Source of the DNA: JABFXX01 sp050184455 | GTDB taxonomy: Bacteria > Myxococcota_A > Polyangia > Haliangiales > Haliangiaceae | Length of the DNA stretch: 64,000 bases | Assembly: GCA_050184455.1 (NCBI GenBank) | Contig: JBFXAI010000029.1 | Span: forward strand, 1 to 64,000 | Direction of reading: 5' to 3' | In this document: positions 53,563 to 63,928 of the stretch, one piece after another | Layout: each line of letters begins with the position of its first letter | How positions within the stretch are numbered: the stretch's first letter is position 1 | Translations under genes and position numbers: made by a program | Notes under the pieces: generated by a model | What the model saw: the letters and a program-made list of their open reading frames with translations, nothing else | What the model was told of the DNA's origin: nothing | The model's database searches: none

Positions 53563-55699
53563 ACTCGAGCGCCTGCATGAACGCAGCTTGCTCGTTGTTC
53601 GCAGCGCCACCGTGACCACCCTCGATGTTCTCGTAGTAGAGGATGTCGTGGCCTTGCTCGAGCATGCGCGCCACCATCTTGCGCGCGTGCCCCGGATGCA
53701 CGCGATCGTCGCGAGTCGATGACGTGAACAACGTGCGCGGATACTTCGTGCCCTTCTTGACGTTGTGATACGGCGAATACGTCGCGAGCGCCGCCCAATC
53801 CTCGGGCTTCTCGGGATCGCCGTACTCCTCCATCCACGACGCGCCCGCGAGCAGCTTGTGGTAGCGCTTCATGTCGAGCAGTGGCACCGAGCAAACTACC
53901 GCGCCGAACAGATCGGGGCGTTGCGTCAACATCACGCCGGTGAGCAAGCCACCGTTGGATCCTCCGACGATGCCGAGGTGCGCTGGCGACGTCACCTTGC
54001 GCGCGATCAGGTCCTCGGCGATCGCGATGAAGTCCTCGTAGGCGCGCTGGCGGTTGTGGCGGAGCGCAGCTTGATGCCATGCAGGTCCATATTCGCCACC
54101 GCCGCGGATGTTTGCGACCACGTAGACGCCGCCGCGTTCATCCCACGCGGCGCCGCTGATCGGATCGTAGCCAGGCGTCAGCGACACCTCGAATCCGCCG
54201 TAGCCATAGAGCACGGTCGGCGCCTTGCCGTCGAGCGCAAGCGCCTTACGCGACACCTGGAAATACGGAATGCGAGTGCCATCCTTCGAGGTCGCGAAGT
54301 GCTGCTCGACGACGAGTCCGGTCGCATCGAAGTACGCAGGGCTCCGCTTCAGGACGGTGTCGCCGCCGCCCAGCTTGCCGAGAGACAGCGTCGACGGCGT
54401 CAGATAGTTGGTACGGACCAACCAATACTCGTCGCTGCCGCTCGCCGGCTCGACGCCCCACACGGACGTCGTGCCTACACCAGGCTTGCCGAACGGCTTG
54501 CGCGACCACTTGCCGTTGACGAACGACCACACGTAGAGCCGGTTGTTGATGTCCTCGAGCTCGTTGGTGATCAACGCGGACTTCAGCTCCGACGTGCTCT
54601 CGAGCGACTTGTTCGGCGCCGGCTCGAACAACATCGTGAACGCGCGCTTGCCGGCGAGAAAGTCGGCCAGTGGTGTGGCGAGTAGCGCACCGCGCGGCCA
54701 GGTCTTGTCAGCGAGCTTCCAGTCGCTCCGCAGGGTGACCAGCAGCTGCGCATTCCACACGCCGCCACTTGCGTCGCTCGGGATCTCGATCTTGATCAAC
54801 TTGCCGGCAGCGTCGCGCAGGTAGAGCTCGCTGGTGTACGTGGTGATGCTGCGACCGACGAAGTCGTACGACTTGCCGTGGTCCCACGATCGGCTGGCGC
54901 CCACGCCGACGTCGGTCGGTTGGCCCTCGTAGACGGTCACCGCATCGGCTAGCTTGGTGCCGCGCCGCCATTCTTTGACGATCCGCGGATAGCCAGAATT
55001 GGTCATCGAGCCGGGTCCGAAGTCGGTCGCGACGTACACGGTGTCGCGATCTTTCCAGTCGAGCGACGATTTCGCTTCGGGCAACGCGAATCCACCCTCG
55101 ATGAACTTCTTGGCGACCGGATCGAACTCACGCACCACGGTGGCGTCGCCGCCGCCGCGCGACAGCGAGATCAAGCAGCGATCGTAGGTAGGGTAGAGGC
55201 ACGAGTTGCCTGCGAATACCCAGTTCTCGTTCTCCGCCGCGGCGAGCGCGTCGACGTCGAGCACGATCTCCCACGCAGGGTTGGCCTTCTTGTATTCGGC
55301 GAGTGTAGTCCGCCGGAGCAAGCCCTTGGGATTCTTCTCGTCGGTCCAGAAGTTGTAGTAGTGCTTGCCGCGCTTGGTGACGTAGGGCGTCTTGTCCTTC
55401 GAATCGAGGATCGCGCGGATCCGATCGCGCGTCTTCGCAAAGCTAGGCACCGCTTCCAGCTCCCCCTGGCTCTGCTTGTTGCGCTGCCGCGCCCAGTCGA
55501 GGGCCTTGTCGGAGGTAACCTCTTCGAGCCACAGATATGGATCTTCCGGCTGGGCAGCCGGTGTGACGGTGGCAGCAGCGGGATCGGATGGAGTCGCTAG
55601 ATCGTTGGACATCTGGGCCGGAGCCTCCGTCGTTGGTCGCGAGGGTGACGAGCACGAGACCACGGCAAACACGAGCAACCGCGAAGTGATCCTGGTCAT
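53528..55699 (-). CDS. prolyl oligopeptidase (S9A) lipoprotein
   Basis: The protein has 723 residues. A short signal peptide with VVSC predicts lipidation near Cys16. The N-terminal part (about 60-430) is the seven-bladed propeller that gates the active site. The C-terminal alpha/beta-hydrolase domain carries the triad Ser581 (GGSNGG), Asp665 (TRDDRVHPG) and His696 (IEGGHGGA). DPYLWLEEV at the propeller entry is diagnostic for prolyl endopeptidases. It cleaves short peptides after proline. As an exported form it probably works in peptide scavenging alongside the giant protease. The start was set at 55699 because the signal peptide follows directly. Confidence 0.93.
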   Translation of the reverse strand: MTRITSRLLVFAVVSCSSPSRPTTEAPAQMSNDLATPSDPAAATVTPAAQPEDPYLWLEEVTSDKALDWARQRNKQSQGELEAVPSFAKTRDRIRAILDSKDKTPYVTKRGKHYYNFWTDEKNPKGLLRRTTLAEYKKANPAWEIVLDVDALAAAENENWVFAGNSCLYPTYDRCLISLSRGGGDATVVREFDPVAKKFIEGGFALPEAKSSLDWKDRDTVYVATDFGPGSMTNSGYPRIVKEWRRGTKLADAVTVYEGQPTDVGVGASRSWDHGKSYDFVGRSITTYTSELYLRDAAGKLIKIEIPSDASGGVWNAQLLVTLRSDWKLADKTWPRGALLATPLADFLAGKRAFTMLFEPAPNKSLESTSELKSALITNELEDINNRLYVWSFVNGKWSRKPFGKPGVGTTSVWGVEPASGSDEYWLVRTNYLTPSTLSLGKLGGGDTVLKRSPAYFDATGLVVEQHFATSKDGTRIPYFQVSRKALALDGKAPTVLYGYGGFEVSLTPGYDPISGAAWDERGGVYVVANIRGGGEYGPAWHQAALRHNRQRAYEDFIAIAEDLIARKVTSPAHLGIVGGSNGGLLTGVMLTQRPDLFGAVVCSVPLLDMKRYHKLLAGASWMEEYGDPEKPEDWAALATYSPYHNVKKGTKYPRTLFTSSTRDDRVHPGHARKMVARMLEQGHDILYYENIEGGHGGAANNEQAAFMQALEFTFLAKQLGLE

Positions 55700-55899
55700 G
55701 CCGCTGTGTAGTACCGCGAACCGGACATGGTTGCCCACGATGAGCCGCAGTGACCGTTGCGGGTGGACGGCAAGGATCCACCTGCGCCAACTGATGGCAG
55801 CAGTTTCGGGCTTCGGTCACCGGCTCGCTTGGCTGTTTCCGGCTAGTTCGGTCGAGCGCGGTGGAGGCACGCTCTGTGAAGAGCGTCGGGCCCATAGCC

Positions 55900-56895
55900 A
55901 TGCCTACTACTGCCTCCAAACTACTCGCTACCGGACTGCTGCTGCTCATCGGCTGTGGCGTGACCGTCCCCGAAAGCAACGTTGGCAACGACAAGCCCGA
56001 CGCGGGCGGAGGTGGAAAGCCGGATGATCCGGATGACGATCCGCCGCCGCCACCACCACCACCACCACCGCCGCCCGAGGATCCGATGGTGACGTGCACC
56101 AACGATCAGTTCGGGATCAAGCAGATCTACTGCACCAAGCCGGGTGGTGATGAGTGGTTCCTCGACATGGCTAATCCGATGGTCAACCTCGATCGGTTCG
56201 ACCCCAAGACCTCGCTGACCAAGAACTCGGACGGATCGTGGAAGCCCACCGGCAGCCAGGTTCGGATGAACGTGTTCACCAAAGAGGGATACCAGCAGAA
56301 CCTGATCACGACGTACAACCAGGCTCAGCTCGCGGCGAAGGGCTACATGCAGTCGGCCAACGACTGGACCAACGTCGAGATCACCGGGTACGTCAAGGTC
56401 AACGATCCGGGTGACGGACCCGACGACAACTTCGGCTGGTATGCGCGCGGTGGTTACCACGGCAACTCCGCGGGTGACGATGGCACTGGCTGCGAAGGAA
56501 CCGCCTACAAGGGCATGTTGTACTTCTCGGGCAAGAGCCAGATCGCGAAGAAGCAGTTCCACAACACCGGCTACGCCAAGTCGCCGTTGCGGACGCCCGT
56601 GGGCGCGACCTCGCTGGTCGGCAAGTGGGTCGGATTCAAGACGATCATCTTCAACAAGGACGGCAACGTCCGGATCGAGACCTACGCCGATTGGGCCAAC
56701 AACAACACCTGGCAGCAGATCGACGACAAGCTCGACTCGGCCAACTTCGGGACGTTCGGAACGCATTGTGGCGGTACGGCCGACCAGAAGGTCACTTGGG
56801 GCGGCCCGATCGCGACGTTTGGTTGGGACACCGCGACCGACGTCGACTTCAAGAACCTGAGCGTTCGCGAGATCGCACTTCCGACGATCCTGTAG
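55900..56895 (+). CDS. secreted lipoprotein with polyproline linker and ConA-like carbohydrate-active domain
   Basis: The protein has 331 residues. The signal peptide core LLATGLLLLIGC predicts a lipoprotein. Residues 40-75 are an acidic/glycine stretch ending in twelve consecutive prolines, a rigid spacer. Residues 78-331 are a strand-rich domain with W-Y-A-R-G-G-Y-H-G-N, C-E-G-T-A-Y-K-G and W-V-G-F-K-T-I-I-F-N. This order resembles concanavalin-A-like lyases and lectins (polysaccharide lyase type), but I cannot place it in a numbered family. It sits immediately before two heparinase-type genes, which supports glycan binding or cleavage. Four or more cysteines could form disulfides. Confidence 0.6.
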   Translation: MPTTASKLLATGLLLLIGCGVTVPESNVGNDKPDAGGGGKPDDPDDDPPPPPPPPPPPPEDPMVTCTNDQFGIKQIYCTKPGGDEWFLDMANPMVNLDRFDPKTSLTKNSDGSWKPTGSQVRMNVFTKEGYQQNLITTYNQAQLAAKGYMQSANDWTNVEITGYVKVNDPGDGPDDNFGWYARGGYHGNSAGDDGTGCEGTAYKGMLYFSGKSQIAKKQFHNTGYAKSPLRTPVGATSLVGKWVGFKTIIFNKDGNVRIETYADWANNNTWQQIDDKLDSANFGTFGTHCGGTADQKVTWGGPIATFGWDTATDVDFKNLSVREIALPTIL

Positions 56896-57031
56896 CCCTC
56901 GACTGTTGCGCTCCGCGCGACGGGGACAACTGACCGAGGTACCTGAGGGAGCCAACCCCAGCGCCTGCGGCGCGAATGCACCATTTCCATGTCGTTGCGC
57001 GCTGGGCACGGTGCTTGCTGACCCGACGTCG

Positions 57032-60000
57032 ATGATCGAGGTCGGTCGCTGGCGCCTAGGGTGCACGCTGGTTGTTGTCGCGTGGTTGACGTCTTGTGCG
57101 GACTCGGACGCCACCCTCCCCGATGCTGCGATCGACCCGGTCGCGGTCGAGCCGGTGGCGCTCGCGTGCACCGGTCCGCTGTTCTATCAACCCGCTCAGT
57201 ACAACATCGGGAGTACGACTCCGAACGGTTTCGGAGTGTCGCAGCAGGGCGAGTGGAACAAGATCCGCGCCGCCGCCGATGCGCTCCTGACAAGGCCGTC
57301 GACGATCACCGCGTATTCGACCTACCGGCTGTACTGGCCCTATCTTCAGCCGCCGCCCCACGGGGTTGGATCGTCGCTGAACGTCGGTAGTTCGACGACC
57401 GAGCATGCCTGGGCACGCCGCCCGCTGACCGTGACGCTGCCATCGGCATACTTGATCGAGTTCGATTACTTCTATCCCAATCCGGCCGAGCAATCCGGGT
57501 TCCGCGTGTTCAGCGCGTACGACGATAACCTGGCGAACTACACCGGGGTGATGATCCAGCAGACCGGCAACCAGCTATCGACCAACAGCCACGCCAACAT
57601 CGCAACGATCACGGCCAACGCTTGGCATCAGTTCGCGCTGTACATCAATGCCAACGGCACCTACGACCTCTACGTCGATGGTGCCAAGCGGGTCTCGGGC
57701 GGCGCACGACTTCCCGGCGCGATCACTGCGATCGGCTTCCTCGGCGATACCTCGACGGTTACGCACAACGGACAGGGCAAGTGGGACAACTTCCGGATCT
57801 CCGCGGGCCCGAACATTCTGGTTCAGGATCTGTTCGATGGAGCCGCGCTGTCGACGGCGTGGCTCACGCGCGAATCGACCCCCGGTGCAGTCGCGCTATC
57901 GTCGGCGAGCCCATACGACGTCGCCAACTATCCGTACTGGATCCAGATCTCGCGCGAAATCGAGAAGCGACTGCGGTTGGTATCGTTCGCGTACGCTGTT
58001 ACCGGCGAGTCCAAGTACCTGGCGTTCGCCAAACCGATCATGCAATCGCTGTGTGGAGTTGGTGGCAACGGTTGGACGACATGGGGCGATCCGAACTACA
58101 GCGGTGGCGCCATGCTGCTTTCGGGTCCGACGCTCGCCACCGGCGTCGCATATGCGCTCGATGCGCTGGGACCGGCCCTCACCGCCAACGAAAAATTGTA
58201 CTTCGCGAACTGTTTGCACAGCCGAGCGATCGCTCCGCTCACCGACGAGGTCTCGCTCGATAACGATCCGACCACCTGGCCGAACGGCTTTGCCGTGCGA
58301 TATGCGGGTCTCGGAATGGCTGCGCTCGCGGCGTCGTGTCAACGGGACGAGTCGGCCGCATTGGCGCAGGCGCGCACCGGGCTCGCTACGCTCTACGACG
58401 GCATGGATGTCGACGGTGGCTACATCGAAGGGATGACGTATGGCGCTTATGCCTACGACAACTCGGTAACGTTTCACTACTTCGACCGCAAGATCACCGG
58501 GACCAATGGGTTCACGCATCCCTACCTCGCCAAGCTCACGCAGTTCATCACGCACATGCTGGTGCCCAGCCGCACCGCATACGTGAACTTCGCGGACAGC
58601 AGCTCGGGCGCCGAAAAATTCGCGACGACGCTATCGATCCTCTACGACCAGCGATCCGATCCATATGCGTTGGCGCAGCTTGGACGCACGGCTTGGCAAC
58701 CACAGCAGCCGCTCAACCTCGAGCTGTTCAGCGCGGTCAGCTCGGCGCCGCCGGTCGCTGGCGAACCGACGGGGCGGAGCTTTCGCGAGATCGGCTGGGG
58801 TGCCCTCCGGACCTCGTGGGCTGATGACGCCACGTTCGTGGCGATGCACAGCGGGCCCAAGACCGGTCACAGCCACCGCGATGAGAACGGCATCGTGGTG
58901 TGGAAGGACGGCAACTGGCTCGCTCGCGATCCTGGCTATCAAGACTACACCGCCGGCCTCGGCCACGACTTCAGCTACGGCTCGCTAGGACACAACGTGG
59001 TGCGCGTGACGACGGCGGGCCATCCAAGCATCGATCAGGCGCACGCCGGTGGCGCGCTCACCGCGTTCTACTCGGCGCCTTCCGGTGGTGGCTACATGCA
59101 GGGCGATGCGACAGCAGCGTACGCGCCGGAGCTAACCTCGATGCGGCGGACGGTGGCGCTGCTGACGGCTTCGCAATGCACGGTGACGACCGACGTGATG
59201 ACCAACGGTGCCGCCACCAGCACCGTGGACTTCGTCCTTCACCCCGAGGCTACCAACGCGACCGCCAGCGGTAATCGGTTCGTCGTCACGAAAGGCACCA
59301 CGAATACCGCGAACGTCGATGTGTTCCGGCTTGGCCCCGCGCCGACGCTCTCGGTGACGCAACGCGATCCATGGATGCAGACCGATCCAACCGCCACGCT
59401 CAAGGCGACCATGAACGTCGCCGCGAACGCCACCAATACGATCACGGCAACCGTGTGTCCGCCGCCAACGACCTGGAGGTCATATTCGGCCGGCGTGGGC
59501 GCGGCGGCGCTGATCGCGCGGATCAACGGCGTGTCGACCAACGTGGTCGAGGTCAATCCAGCGTCGTCGGTGCCGCTGTTCGCGCTGGAGGTCGACGCGA
59601 GCGTCGATGTCGGGACCGCCGGGGATGATTCGATCGCGGCGCACTCGCCGGGTATCAGCATGTATTGGGACGAGTGGGACCCGCCGACGATCGAGTCTGG
59701 GCTGACGGTTCGGCGCGCCCAGGCCGCGGGGGCAAACTTCTTGGTCAACCTGACGGCGGCTGACACGGTGCCTCGCGAAATCGCGTTGCTCTACAAGGCA
59801 CCCGCAAATCTGAAAATTCGCCAGTACTCCGGTAGCGCGTTCCACACCGTGGCCGAGCTCGTCGGCGACAACACGTGGCGCGTCGTCCGGTTCCACGCGC
59901 GCGCTCCGTATTTCGACTATCGACCCGATGCCGGCGTCCAGGTGCTGTTCGATCTCAGCGCGCCGATCACCGTGTCCGAGCTGTTGCTCGAGAACGAGCT

Positions 60001-60418
60001 GGACGCCGATCTTTGCGACGTCGGAACCCCCGGCGATTCGACCACCGCGCAGCACAGCCCCGGCGTCTCGGTGTATCCCGACGAGTGGGGACCGCCGATG
60101 CTCGTGGGTGGTTACACCGCGCGTCGCGGCCCGCCGAGCAGCAACCTCTACGTCAACGTGAGCTCCGCGAACGCGTCGTACGACGTAGAGCTGGTCTATC
60201 GCGCCCCGGCCGATCTCGATCTGATGCAATGGACGGGAAGCAGCTACGTAACGTTGGCGCGACTCAAGGGTGACGGGCTGACCCACCGCTCCCGCATCAG
60301 CCTGCGCCGGCCGTACTTCGACTACAACGGCGCTGGCTCCGACGCGCGGATCAACGTGCAGCTCGCGTTCGGCGGAACGATCGATCTGTTCGAGGTCGTC
60401 GGCCGCGGGATGCGCTGA
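57032..60418 (+). CDS. heparinase II/III-type lipoprotein with inserted ConA-like domain and duplicated C-terminal module
   Basis: The protein has 1128 residues. A signal peptide with LTSC predicts lipidation. An alpha/alpha-toroid (NPYWIQ-type helices, EIEKRLRLVSFAYA) is interrupted at about 110-275 by a ConA/laminin-G-like sandwich (HQFALYINANGTYDLYVDG). The heparinase beta-sandwich follows, with active-site motif G-H-S-H-R-D-E-N-G. The C-terminus has two related ~135-residue modules beginning VDVGTAGDDSIAAHSPG and CDVGTPGDSTTAQHSPG. The family eliminates uronic acid-containing polysaccharides such as heparin, alginate or glycosaminoglycans; the substrate is not known. The tandem paralogue starts 88 bp downstream. 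Confidence 0.82.
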   Translation: MIEVGRWRLGCTLVVVAWLTSCADSDATLPDAAIDPVAVEPVALACTGPLFYQPAQYNIGSTTPNGFGVSQQGEWNKIRAAADALLTRPSTITAYSTYRLYWPYLQPPPHGVGSSLNVGSSTTEHAWARRPLTVTLPSAYLIEFDYFYPNPAEQSGFRVFSAYDDNLANYTGVMIQQTGNQLSTNSHANIATITANAWHQFALYINANGTYDLYVDGAKRVSGGARLPGAITAIGFLGDTSTVTHNGQGKWDNFRISAGPNILVQDLFDGAALSTAWLTRESTPGAVALSSASPYDVANYPYWIQISREIEKRLRLVSFAYAVTGESKYLAFAKPIMQSLCGVGGNGWTTWGDPNYSGGAMLLSGPTLATGVAYALDALGPALTANEKLYFANCLHSRAIAPLTDEVSLDNDPTTWPNGFAVRYAGLGMAALAASCQRDESAALAQARTGLATLYDGMDVDGGYIEGMTYGAYAYDNSVTFHYFDRKITGTNGFTHPYLAKLTQFITHMLVPSRTAYVNFADSSSGAEKFATTLSILYDQRSDPYALAQLGRTAWQPQQPLNLELFSAVSSAPPVAGEPTGRSFREIGWGALRTSWADDATFVAMHSGPKTGHSHRDENGIVVWKDGNWLARDPGYQDYTAGLGHDFSYGSLGHNVVRVTTAGHPSIDQAHAGGALTAFYSAPSGGGYMQGDATAAYAPELTSMRRTVALLTASQCTVTTDVMTNGAATSTVDFVLHPEATNATASGNRFVVTKGTTNTANVDVFRLGPAPTLSVTQRDPWMQTDPTATLKATMNVAANATNTITATVCPPPTTWRSYSAGVGAAALIARINGVSTNVVEVNPASSVPLFALEVDASVDVGTAGDDSIAAHSPGISMYWDEWDPPTIESGLTVRRAQAAGANFLVNLTAADTVPREIALLYKAPANLKIRQYSGSAFHTVAELVGDNTWRVVRFHARAPYFDYRPDAGVQVLFDLSAPITVSELLLENELDADLCDVGTPGDSTTAQHSPGVSVYPDEWGPPMLVGGYTARRGPPSSNLYVNVSSANASYDVELVYRAPADLDLMQWTGSSYVTLARLKGDGLTHRSRISLRRPYFDYNGAGSDARINVQLAFGGTIDLFEVVGRGMR

Positions 60419-60506
60419 TGCACTGATGCACGGACTGTTGCGCGGCGCGCCACAGGCGGTGATCGGCGCACCGCGATCCAGCGTGTCGCGTGCTACACGT
60501 GCAGCA

Positions 60507-63500
60507 ATGTTTCGTAGTCATCGCTATCGCTGCGCGTGGGGCGCAGTGGCTGTTCTCGTCGCGTGCTTGACGTCCTGCTCGGACCCCCAGGTCGATGTCC
60601 CGGACGCTGTCGCCGTCGAGCCGGTGGCGCTCGTTTGTACGCACCCGGTGTTCTATCAGCCTGCCGACTATTCGGTCACGAGCATGACGGTCAACGCCTT
60701 CGGAAAGTCTCAGCAAGGCGAGTGGACCGCGATCCGCAATGCCGCCGATGCCGTGCTGCCGATGCCGGGGATGTTCACGCAGTACTCGACGTATCGGCTG
60801 CACTGGCCGTATCTGCAGCCGTTTCCACACGGAACCGGCTCGTCGCTCGCCGTCGGCACCGCCGCCACCTCGTATGCGTGGGTTCGTCGCCCGCTGCCGG
60901 CCGCGCTCCCCTCGGCGTATCTCGTCGAGTTCAATTACTTCTACGCCAGCGCCGCGGAGCAGAACGACTTCATGCTGTTCAGCTCGTACAACGATGTCTC
61001 GCTGAGCTACACCGGCGTGACGATCCGGCAGACCGGGTCTCAATTGTCGACCAGCGGCCATCCCAATTTCGCCACGATCACCGAAAACGCGTGGCATCAG
61101 TTCGCGCTGTTCGTGAAATCGAACGGCACCTATGACCTCTACATCGATGGCACGCTACGGGTCACCGGATCGTCGGCGCCGGGCGCGGTCACCTCGATCG
61201 GCTTCCTCGGCGACATCTCCGGCTCGGCGTTCGACGGGTACGCGCAGTGGGACAACTTCCGGATCTCGGATGGCCCCGAGATCCTGTTCCAAGATCTGTT
61301 CGATGGCGCGGCGATCGCGCCGCAATGGCTCAAGGCCGAATCGATCGCAGGCTCGATCGCGCTGTCGTCGCAGCGCCCGTACAACGTCGGATCGTTTCCG
61401 TACTGGACCGGGATCTCGCGCGAGATCGAGCGACGGCTGCGACTGACGGCGTTCGCGTACACGGTCACGCAGGATGTGAAATACGCAAACTACGCCAAGC
61501 CGATCATGGAGTCGCTGTGTGGTGGCGGCTGGGATCGATGGTCGGATCCCGACTACGACGGGGGCGTCATGTCGCTCGGCGGTGCGACCTTCGCGACCGG
61601 CGTCGCGTATGCATTCGACGCGCTAGCTCCGGCGATGTCTGCCAACGATCGGCAGACGTTCGCGCAGTGCCTGGAAGACAGAGGAATCGCACCGCTCGCC
61701 GATGAGGTCTCGCTCGACAACGATCCGGCGACCTGGCCCAACGGATTCGCCGTCCGCTACGCGGGCCTCGGAATCGCTAGCCTCGCAGCATCGTGCGAGC
61801 TCGACGAGAGCGCCGCGTTGACCCAGGCGCGCACTGGCCTCGCGATGCTCTACGATGCGATGGACACCGATGGCGGAAATATCGAAGGCATATCGTACGC
61901 GGCGTACGCGTACGACAACTCGCTGACGTTTCACTACTTCGATCACAAGGTCGCCGGTTACAACGCGTTCACGCATCCGTACCTCGCCGCGCTGCCCCGG
62001 TTCATCACGCACGCGCTCGTACCCAGTCGCACGGCGTTCCTTAACTTCGCCGACAGCGACTCGAGCATCGCGAACTTCGGCACGACGCTCGCGATCTTGC
62101 ACGACCAACTCGGCGACCCGTATGCGCTCGCGCAACTCGGTCGGCTGGGTTGGCGACCCGCGCAACCACTGAACCTCGAGCTGTACCCGACGGTGGCGTC
62201 GGCGCCACCGGTCGCGGGCGAGCCGACGGGACGAAGCTTTCGCGAGATCGGTTGGGGAATGTTGCGATCGTCATGGGCCGACACCGCGATGTTCGTGGCG
62301 ATGCACAGCGGGCCCAAGACCGGTCACAGCCACCGCGATGAGAACGGCATCGTGGTGTGGAAGGATGGCAACTGGCTCGCCCGCGATCCGGGCTATCAGG
62401 ATTACAACCCCGGTATTGGCCATGACTTCAGCCATGGCTCGCTCGGGCACAACGTGGTGCGCGTGACCACCGCCACCAAGCCGAGTGTCGATCAAGCGAA
62501 CGCCGCCGGCGCACTGACCGCGTTTTATGCTGCGCCGGCAGGTGGTGGTTATATGCAGGGCGATGCGACCGCGGCGTATGCGCCGAAGGTAACCGCGATG
62601 CGGCGGACGGTATCGCTACTGACCGATTCGGAGTGCACCGTCACCACCGACGTGATCGCCAACGGTTCGGAGGCCAGCACCATCGACTTCATCTTGCATC
62701 CCGAAGCGACCAACGCGACTGCTAGTGGCAATCGGTTCGTGGTCACCAAGGGAATGGCGACGACCGCGTATGTCGACGTGTTTAAGGGCGGCGGCGCCCC
62801 CGGTCCGACGCTGTCGGTGAGTCAGCCGGATCCGTGGCTGCCGGCGAATCCAACCGCGACGCTCAAGGCGAGCGCGAGCCTGGCGGCGAGCGCCACGACG
62901 TGGATCATGGGGGCAATGTGTCCTCAGGCGATTACCTGGTCGGCGTATTCGGCGGGCCCGGGCGCTGCCGCGCTGATCGGCCGGCAGAGCGGCGCGCCAC
63001 GTCACGTCCTGGAGGTCAGCCCGTCGCTCGTCGGAGTTCCGGTCTTCGATCTGAAGGTCGGCGCCGTCGTCGATGTCGGGACGGCTGGCGACGATTCGAT
63101 CGCGGCTCACACGCCAGGCATCAGCCTGTATCCTGCCGAATGGGATGCTGCGACGGTCGAATCTGGGTTGACGGTTCGAAGCGCCGCGCTGGCCAACGCC
63201 AATTTCCTCGTGAACATGTCAGCGGTCGACACCGTGCCTCGCAACATCGCGATGCTCTACAAGGCGCCCGCCAATCTACAGGTACGCCAGTACATCGCCG
63301 GTACCTACCAAACCGTCGCCGAGCTCGTCGGTGACAACGTGTGGCGAGTGGTCAGGTTCCACGCGCGTGCGCCATATTCCGACTACCGAGTCGAAGCCGG
63401 TGTCCAGGTGCTGTTCGATCTGACTGCACCGATCACCATCGCCGAGATGTGGCTCGAGAACGAAGCGAATGGAGACCTCTGCGACGTCGGAGCCGCGGGC

Positions 63501-63884
63501 GATTCGACCACCGCACAGCACAGCCCGGGCGTCTCGGTGTACCCGGCGGAGTGGGGACTGCCGAGCGTGATTTCCGGATACACCGCCCGAACCGGTCCAG
63601 CGGGAAGCAACCTCTACGTCAACGTCGACTCCGTCGACAAGACGTACGACATCGAAGTCGTGTATCGCGCGAGCGCCGATCTCGATCTCCAGCAGTGGAT
63701 CGGTTCGACATACGTGAACCTATCGCGGCTACGCGGCGACGGCATCATTCGCCGCGCACGCGTCAGCTTGGGCCGGCCGTATACCGACTATGCCGGCATG
63801 GGTGCCGACGCTCGGATCAATGTCTTGCTCAACTTCAGCGGGGCGATCGATCTGATCGAGGTTGTGGGCCGCGGGATGAAATGA
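60507..63884 (+). CDS. second heparinase II/III-type lipoprotein
   Basis: The 1125-residue protein has the same layout as its upstream neighbour: signal peptide with LTSC, ConA-like insert (HQFALFVKSNGTYDLYIDG), alpha/alpha-toroid, G-H-S-H-R-D-E-N-G active site, and two C-terminal modules (VDVGTAGDDSIAAHTPG, CDVGAAGDSTTAQHSPG). Most residues match the first copy. A 75-bp stretch over the active site (62291-62365) is identical at DNA level to 58834-58908, although flanking codons have diverged. It arose by tandem duplication, with later conversion or strong constraint around the catalytic motif. The pair probably attacks the same class of acidic polysaccharide. Confidence 0.82.
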   Translation: MFRSHRYRCAWGAVAVLVACLTSCSDPQVDVPDAVAVEPVALVCTHPVFYQPADYSVTSMTVNAFGKSQQGEWTAIRNAADAVLPMPGMFTQYSTYRLHWPYLQPFPHGTGSSLAVGTAATSYAWVRRPLPAALPSAYLVEFNYFYASAAEQNDFMLFSSYNDVSLSYTGVTIRQTGSQLSTSGHPNFATITENAWHQFALFVKSNGTYDLYIDGTLRVTGSSAPGAVTSIGFLGDISGSAFDGYAQWDNFRISDGPEILFQDLFDGAAIAPQWLKAESIAGSIALSSQRPYNVGSFPYWTGISREIERRLRLTAFAYTVTQDVKYANYAKPIMESLCGGGWDRWSDPDYDGGVMSLGGATFATGVAYAFDALAPAMSANDRQTFAQCLEDRGIAPLADEVSLDNDPATWPNGFAVRYAGLGIASLAASCELDESAALTQARTGLAMLYDAMDTDGGNIEGISYAAYAYDNSLTFHYFDHKVAGYNAFTHPYLAALPRFITHALVPSRTAFLNFADSDSSIANFGTTLAILHDQLGDPYALAQLGRLGWRPAQPLNLELYPTVASAPPVAGEPTGRSFREIGWGMLRSSWADTAMFVAMHSGPKTGHSHRDENGIVVWKDGNWLARDPGYQDYNPGIGHDFSHGSLGHNVVRVTTATKPSVDQANAAGALTAFYAAPAGGGYMQGDATAAYAPKVTAMRRTVSLLTDSECTVTTDVIANGSEASTIDFILHPEATNATASGNRFVVTKGMATTAYVDVFKGGGAPGPTLSVSQPDPWLPANPTATLKASASLAASATTWIMGAMCPQAITWSAYSAGPGAAALIGRQSGAPRHVLEVSPSLVGVPVFDLKVGAVVDVGTAGDDSIAAHTPGISLYPAEWDAATVESGLTVRSAALANANFLVNMSAVDTVPRNIAMLYKAPANLQVRQYIAGTYQTVAELVGDNVWRVVRFHARAPYSDYRVEAGVQVLFDLTAPITIAEMWLENEANGDLCDVGAAGDSTTAQHSPGVSVYPAEWGLPSVISGYTARTGPAGSNLYVNVDSVDKTYDIEVVYRASADLDLQQWIGSTYVNLSRLRGDGIIRRARVSLGRPYTDYAGMGADARINVLLNFSGAIDLIEVVGRGMK

Positions 63885-63928
63885 GCGTCTCGTCCATTCG
63901 TTCGCAGGGGCGGAGCGGCTGAACGTAC

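Noticed and set aside
56906..57031. Upstream extension of the first heparinase-type protein
   Set aside because: The 42 extra residues lack a signal-peptide pattern, whereas the ATG at 57032 opens a normal lipoprotein signal.
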